Assembly (NCBI GenBank): GCA_003506435.1
Contig: DOAQ01000046.1
Location: 310,001-374,000 of the forward strand
DNA from: Prolixibacteraceae bacterium
Lineage (GTDB): Bacteria; Bacteroidota; Bacteroidia; Bacteroidales; Prolixibacteraceae
Length of the DNA: 64,000 bases
Direction: 5' to 3'
Shown: positions 60,062 through 64,000 of the stretch, piece by piece
How positions within the stretch are numbered: the stretch's first letter is position 1
Layout: every line of letters starts with the position of its first letter
Program-made: the position numbers and the translations under genes
The notes under the pieces: generated by a model
Seen by the model: only the letters and a program-made list of their open reading frames with translations
What the model was told of the DNA's origin: nothing
The model's database searches: none

Positions 60062-63043
60062 ATGGATAAATTGGACTCGATCAGCTTATCGTCGATATAC
60101 AAACGAAAAAAAAGCGACCGCGATATATTTCAGGAACTGATGCCAACCAAAGTGAAAGAAGTACTGCTGGTTGCAACGCTTTACGACAGCTATTCCATTG
60201 TCAGAGAGGGGCAGTTTACCGATAAAATCTTTGGCGAATATCTTCAGTTGAATTTGTACGCGTATCCGCGTTTCACCAGCGTAAACTCGCAGGAAGACGC
60301 TTTACGAATGATGAAAGAGCGCGATTTCGACCTGGTAATTATCATGGTTGGCGTTGACAAGAGCCAACCCATAAAAACTTCGGAAGTAATCCGGGAGGCC
60401 AGCCACGCGATACCCATTCTGTTGCTGGTGAACAACAACGGCGACCTTCATTATTTTCAGGAAATGGCCGACAAACACCATTCTATCGACCGGGTTTTTG
60501 TATGGAACGGGAATTCCAACGTTTTCCTTGCCATGATAAAATACATCGAAGACCTGAAAAATCTGGATGCCGATACTAAACTGGGAAGTGTCCGGGTAAT
60601 TTTGCTGATCGAAGATTCCATCCAGTATTACTCGCGTTACCTGCCATTGCTTTACACAACGGTTATGACCCAAACCCAGAACCTTATTGAAGACAATGCC
60701 AACGATGAACTGAACATGATCCTGAAAATGCGGGCAAGGCCGAAAGTGATTTTGGTAAGTACATACGAAGATGCCGTTGTCATTTTCAATAAATACAAAA
60801 AATATTTACTCTCGGTGATTTCCGACGTCTCATTTCCTAGATATGGCGTAGTAGATGAAGAAGCAGGGGTCGATTTGCTGAAATATGTGATATCTTCGAT
60901 GCGCTACCCTATTCCGGTTTTGTTGCAAAGCCACGACGTAAACAATGCGCAGAAAGCCAAAGAAATCGGGGCCGGATTCATCAATAAGAACTCCGAAAGC
61001 CTTTCGCTCGACATTCACAATTTTATCTATAAAAATCTGGGCTTCGGAAACTTTGTCTTCAAAGATTTATCGGGCAACCCAATTATGAGCGCCCGCACCC
61101 TGAGCGAGTTTCAGGAAATGTTCAGGATTATTCCGAGCGATGCGCTGGCTTATCACGCAAAGCGAAATTCCTTTTCCACCTGGCTGATGGCCCGCGGGGA
61201 AATCAATATTGCAGAACAACTGAAACCAGTTCGTTTTGAAGATTTTAAAAACCCGGAAGATTTGCGGCAATTTTGCCTGGATGTTTTCGAAAAAACGAAA
61301 ATCGCAAAACTGAAGGGCCAGATCATCAATTTCGATCCCGAGCTGCTTAGCAACCAACGGTTCATCCTGAGAATGGGAAAAGGGTCGCTGGGAGGAAAAG
61401 GACGCGGACTCGCTTTTATCTGCAATTTCATTGAAAATATCGACTTCGGAAAAGTCATCCCACAAATGAAAATCCGGATTCCTGCCACAGCTATTATCGG
61501 GGCAATGGAATTCGACAAGTTTCTGGAAATAAACGAACTGTACCACGATGTATACAGCAACAACAGCTACGAACATATTAAAAACCTTTTTCTGAGTTCG
61601 AGTTTGAGCGAAACACTCAGGGAACGGCTGTTCCTGTATGTCGAGAATGCAACCAAACCACTGGCAGTACGATCTTCCGGCTTATTTGAAGATTCGCTTC
61701 TGCAACCATTTTCAGGGGTTTATGCGACCTATCTGCTGCCCAATAACCATCCCGATGTCAGGGTGCGGTACCATCAACTGGAAACCGCCGTCAAACTGGT
61801 GTACGCAAGTATTTTCACCGAAGATGCACTTGCGTATTTCGATGCAGTGAACTACAAAATTGAAGAAGAAAAAATGGCGGTTATCATTCAGGAAGTAGTT
61901 GGACATCAATACAATCATAAATATTATCCGTCAATTAGCGGAGTGGCACAGTCGTATAATTTTTACCCGGTTTCGTACATGGAGCCGGAGGATGGATTTG
62001 CAGTTGCCGCTATCGGGCTGGGCCTGTATGTGGTTGGCGGTGAAAATGCGTTCCGCTTCTGTCCGAAATACCCGGATATCAACCACAGCACCATTCACGA
62101 TCTGATGACCAGTTCCCAAAAAATGTTCTACGCGATTGATATGAGCCGCGATACCATTGATCTTGAAAATGAAGGACAGGAAGCCGCTATTCGCAAATAT
62201 ACCATCAACGATGCCGAAGAAGACGGTATATTGCAACATTGCGCTTCGGTGTACAGTCGCGAAAACGACGATCTGGTTCCCGGCATCAGTATGAATGGTC
62301 CCCGTGTGGTCGATTTTGCCAATATCCTGAAATACCGCTACATTCCGTTTGCCGACACCATTAAATTATTGCTTCGCTTATTTAACGAAGCAATGGGCTC
62401 GCCGGTCGAAATTGAATATGCAGTCGATCTGGAAAGAAGCATCGACGGAAAGCCAACTTTCTACTTATTGCAAATCAAACCATTAATACGTAATGAAGAA
62501 GAATTGCAGGTTGACCTCGGAAGTTTTCATCCGGACGAAATCATATTGCATGCCAGCCGCGGGATGGGGAACGGCATTGTAAAAGGAATCCGAGACGTCG
62601 TTTTTGTAAAACCGGAAGCTTTCGACAAAACAAAAACCAGGAAAATAGCTGAAGAAATTATTCAGATCAACAAAAAAATGGACCTTTCCGGAAAAGAATA
62701 TATTCTGATTGGACCCGGCCGCTGGGGAACCCGTGACCCGCTTACCGGCATTCCGGTTTTGTGGGCCAACATATCAAAAGCCCGCATTATTGTTGAAATG
62801 GGACTATCCGAATTCCCGCTGGACAGTTCTCTGGGCTCTCATTTTTTCCACAATGTTACATCGATGAATGTAGGTTATTTTTCAGTTCCCCACTGTTCGC
62901 GTGAAGCAAAGGTAAATATAGAGTTACTGAACCGGGAGGCTGTGATTGAAGAAACTTCCTTTATAAAGCATGTTGAATTTAAGGATGATCTGAAAATACT
63001 GATGGACGGAAGAAAGCGGCAGGCATTAATTTCGGTAAAGTAA
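60062..63043 (+). CDS. Large protein with receiver-like folds and PPDK/PEP-synthase ATP-binding domain
   Basis: About 993 residues from ATG 60062; the frame extends to 59909 over a terminator, so that part is non-coding. Residues about 20-330 show two receiver-like alpha/beta units ('LVATLYDSYSIVREGQF', 'DFDLVIIMVGVD', 'RVILLIEDSIQYYSRYLPLL', 'PRPKVILVSTYED'-like stretch). Residues about 430-860 form the pyruvate-phosphate-dikinase N-terminal ATP-grasp domain: 'RMGKGSLGGKGRGLAF', 'AVRSSGLFEDSL', 'VEIEYAVDLERS', 'LLQIKPLI'. The swivelling phosphohistidine domain and PEP/pyruvate barrel are absent. Function unknown: phosphotransfer enzyme or nucleotide-dependent regulator. Members are widespread in Bacteroidota. 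Confidence 0.72.
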   Translation: MDKLDSISLSSIYKRKKSDRDIFQELMPTKVKEVLLVATLYDSYSIVREGQFTDKIFGEYLQLNLYAYPRFTSVNSQEDALRMMKERDFDLVIIMVGVDKSQPIKTSEVIREASHAIPILLLVNNNGDLHYFQEMADKHHSIDRVFVWNGNSNVFLAMIKYIEDLKNLDADTKLGSVRVILLIEDSIQYYSRYLPLLYTTVMTQTQNLIEDNANDELNMILKMRARPKVILVSTYEDAVVIFNKYKKYLLSVISDVSFPRYGVVDEEAGVDLLKYVISSMRYPIPVLLQSHDVNNAQKAKEIGAGFINKNSESLSLDIHNFIYKNLGFGNFVFKDLSGNPIMSARTLSEFQEMFRIIPSDALAYHAKRNSFSTWLMARGEINIAEQLKPVRFEDFKNPEDLRQFCLDVFEKTKIAKLKGQIINFDPELLSNQRFILRMGKGSLGGKGRGLAFICNFIENIDFGKVIPQMKIRIPATAIIGAMEFDKFLEINELYHDVYSNNSYEHIKNLFLSSSLSETLRERLFLYVENATKPLAVRSSGLFEDSLLQPFSGVYATYLLPNNHPDVRVRYHQLETAVKLVYASIFTEDALAYFDAVNYKIEEEKMAVIIQEVVGHQYNHKYYPSISGVAQSYNFYPVSYMEPEDGFAVAAIGLGLYVVGGENAFRFCPKYPDINHSTIHDLMTSSQKMFYAIDMSRDTIDLENEGQEAAIRKYTINDAEEDGILQHCASVYSRENDDLVPGISMNGPRVVDFANILKYRYIPFADTIKLLLRLFNEAMGSPVEIEYAVDLERSIDGKPTFYLLQIKPLIRNEEELQVDLGSFHPDEIILHASRGMGNGIVKGIRDVVFVKPEAFDKTKTRKIAEEIIQINKKMDLSGKEYILIGPGRWGTRDPLTGIPVLWANISKARIIVEMGLSEFPLDSSLGSHFFHNVTSMNVGYFSVPHCSREAKVNIELLNREAVIEETSFIKHVEFKDDLKILMDGRKRQALISVK

Positions 63044-63062
63044 AAATTCTGATTCATAAAAA

Positions 63063-63107
63063 AGCCCCACTGTAAGGTGAGGCTATAACCTGAATTCAAC
63101 AGGTTTA
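63063..63107. terminator. Two hairpins between convergent genes
   Basis: AGCCCCAC/GTGAGGCT (63063-63083, one mismatch, A-run before) and AACCTG/CAGGTT (63087-63107 region) lie between the large PPDK-like gene and the convergent hexosaminidase gene. Either could terminate both transcripts. Confidence 0.5.
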
Positions 63108-63131
63108 GGTTTACATTTGTACTATTAAATA

Positions 63132-64000
63132 TTATTGTTTCTTCCGGTAATTAACGCCGAGCATATCGAGACGCTGGTATTCAGTATCCATCCGTTTTTC
63201 GAAATCAGCAAAATCTTTTTTGTCTTTGGGCGACCAGACTACTTCCGATAAGGCACACACCCTTGGGAAAAGCATGTATTCAACCTGCATGGTTGAAGGA
63301 ATATATTCGGTCCAAACATTGGCCTGTGCACCCAGAACAAAATGTTTTTCATCTTCAGCCAGTTCTTCCGGAACAGGTTCGTATGAATAAACTTTATCCA
63401 ACGGAAGGAAACCACCGATTGCCAAAGGTTCTGCATCTTTGTTTTCCGACTGGTAATGATCAAAATACATGTGTGTTCCCGGCGACATTATCGCATTGTG
63501 TTTTTGCTTTGCAGCAGCAATGCCGCCTTTTATTCCACGCCACGACATCACCGTTGCACCGGGAGCAAGGCCTCCTTCCAGTATTTCATCCCATCCGATG
63601 ATCTGTCGTCCTTTTGAATTCAAATATTTTTCAATACGCTGAATGAAATAGCTCTGCAGTTCATGCGCATCTTTCAACCCTTCATCTTTAATTCTTTTCT
63701 GACAGGCAGCACATTTCTCCCACTCCACTTTCGGGCATTCGTCACCGCCAATGTGGATGTATTTTGAAGGAAACAATTCGCAAACTTCGTCAAGTACATT
63801 TTCGAGAAATTTGAATGTTTCTTCCTTGCCTGCACAAAATACTTCTTCGTGAACGCCCCATGTCGTTTGAACTTTATACGGACCACCCGAGCATCCCAGT
63901 TCGGGAAAAGCTGCCAGAACAGCGCTGGTATGTCCCGGCATTTCAATTTCAGGAACTACTGTAATGTACCGTTCGGCTGCATATTCTACAATGTCGCGTA
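63132..64000 (-). CDS. Beta-N-acetylhexosaminidase (GH20), 5' end outside window
   Basis: The C-terminal ~289 codons are visible; the frame stays open to the window edge, with the catalytic domain running 'VEYAAERYITVVPEIEMPGH'. The catalytic Asp-Glu pair is in 'HIGGDECPKVEW', and 'GWDEILEGGLAPGATVMSWR' and 'LGAQANVWTEYI' are GH20 signatures lining the active site. It should release terminal N-acetylglucosamine or N-acetylgalactosamine from glycans by substrate-assisted catalysis. It is not part of the 40-55 kb PUL. Confidence 0.95.
   Translation of the reverse strand, partial: RDIVEYAAERYITVVPEIEMPGHTSAVLAAFPELGCSGGPYKVQTTWGVHEEVFCAGKEETFKFLENVLDEVCELFPSKYIHIGGDECPKVEWEKCAACQKRIKDEGLKDAHELQSYFIQRIEKYLNSKGRQIIGWDEILEGGLAPGATVMSWRGIKGGIAAAKQKHNAIMSPGTHMYFDHYQSENKDAEPLAIGGFLPLDKVYSYEPVPEELAEDEKHFVLGAQANVWTEYIPSTMQVEYMLFPRVCALSEVVWSPKDKKDFADFEKRMDTEYQRLDMLGVNYRKKQ

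Noticed and set aside
1..64000. tRNA, rRNA, CRISPR arrays, prophage or complete IS
   Set aside because: No T-loop-like tRNA pattern between genes, no rRNA sequence, no regularly spaced repeats, no transposase or phage structural genes were seen.

Overview
The window is chromosomal DNA of a Bacteroidota member, most likely a Bacteroidales/Marinilabiliales-type glycan degrader. The evidence is a SusC/SusD pair run by an ECF sigma factor and a FecR anti-sigma factor, several TonB-dependent receptors with carboxypeptidase-regulatory domains, many lipoproteins with a cysteine lipobox, Bacteroidota-specific small families (DUF2795, DUF4249, DUF4251, DUF5606), and TAnnTTTG-type -7 boxes instead of E. 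coli-like promoters. I see no rRNA, tRNA, CRISPR array, complete insertion sequence or prophage.

Layout. 0-5 kb: the end of an outer-membrane barrel gene, a TonB receptor with its DUF4249 lipoprotein, and a convergent LytTR response regulator. 5-11.3 kb: an AraC regulator diverging from a corrinoid methyl-transfer cluster (corrinoid protein, UroD/MtaA-like methyltransferase fused to thioredoxin folds, homocysteine S-methyltransferase, CobW-type GTPase, MetH-reactivation-like protein). Together these resemble a methionine synthase split into separate proteins, with an unknown methyl donor in place of methyl-folate. 11.4-17.5 kb: a hydroxyacid dehydrogenase, a 650-bp gap holding a MITE-like element with 20-bp inverted ends and a 7-bp target duplication, a cobalamin adenosyltransferase/ABC ATPase pair, and recG. 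17.5-20.6 kb: a small decayed defence island with a RhuM-family gene, the last ~116 codons of a type I restriction HsdR, and a Fic-TOPRIM fusion whose Fic motif has lost the catalytic histidine. This fusion is the best candidate here for an undescribed system.

21-40.7 kb: mostly housekeeping and envelope genes: M23/LysM peptidase, PQQ-propeller lipoprotein, acetyltransferase, trans-sulfuration enzyme, an ECF sigma operon with an anti-sigma factor, two Spy-like proteins and a DUF2202 protein, DJ-1 protein, another ECF sigma factor, a BtuB-like receptor, a second carboxypeptidase-domain receptor, CPD photolyase, threonine aldolase, rhomboid protease, nusB, DUF1573 and yajC.

40.7-55.4 kb: a polysaccharide-utilization locus on the minus strand, reading sigma factor, FecR, SusC, SusD, FAD oxidoreductase, a Tat-exported putative hydrolase, a DUF6786-like lipoprotein, a possible 40-residue peptide, an esterase and a PIG-L deacetylase. 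It has no readily recognised glycoside hydrolase or lyase. A GxxExxY nuclease-fold gene flanked by 40-bp imperfect inverted repeats sits, in the opposite orientation, between the sigma and FecR genes. 55.5-64 kb: polysaccharide deacetylase, gamma-carbonic anhydrase, 2-oxoacid:ferredoxin oxidoreductase (korAB), a large protein with receiver-like folds and a pyruvate-phosphate-dikinase ATP-binding domain, and the end of a GH20 hexosaminidase cut by the window edge.
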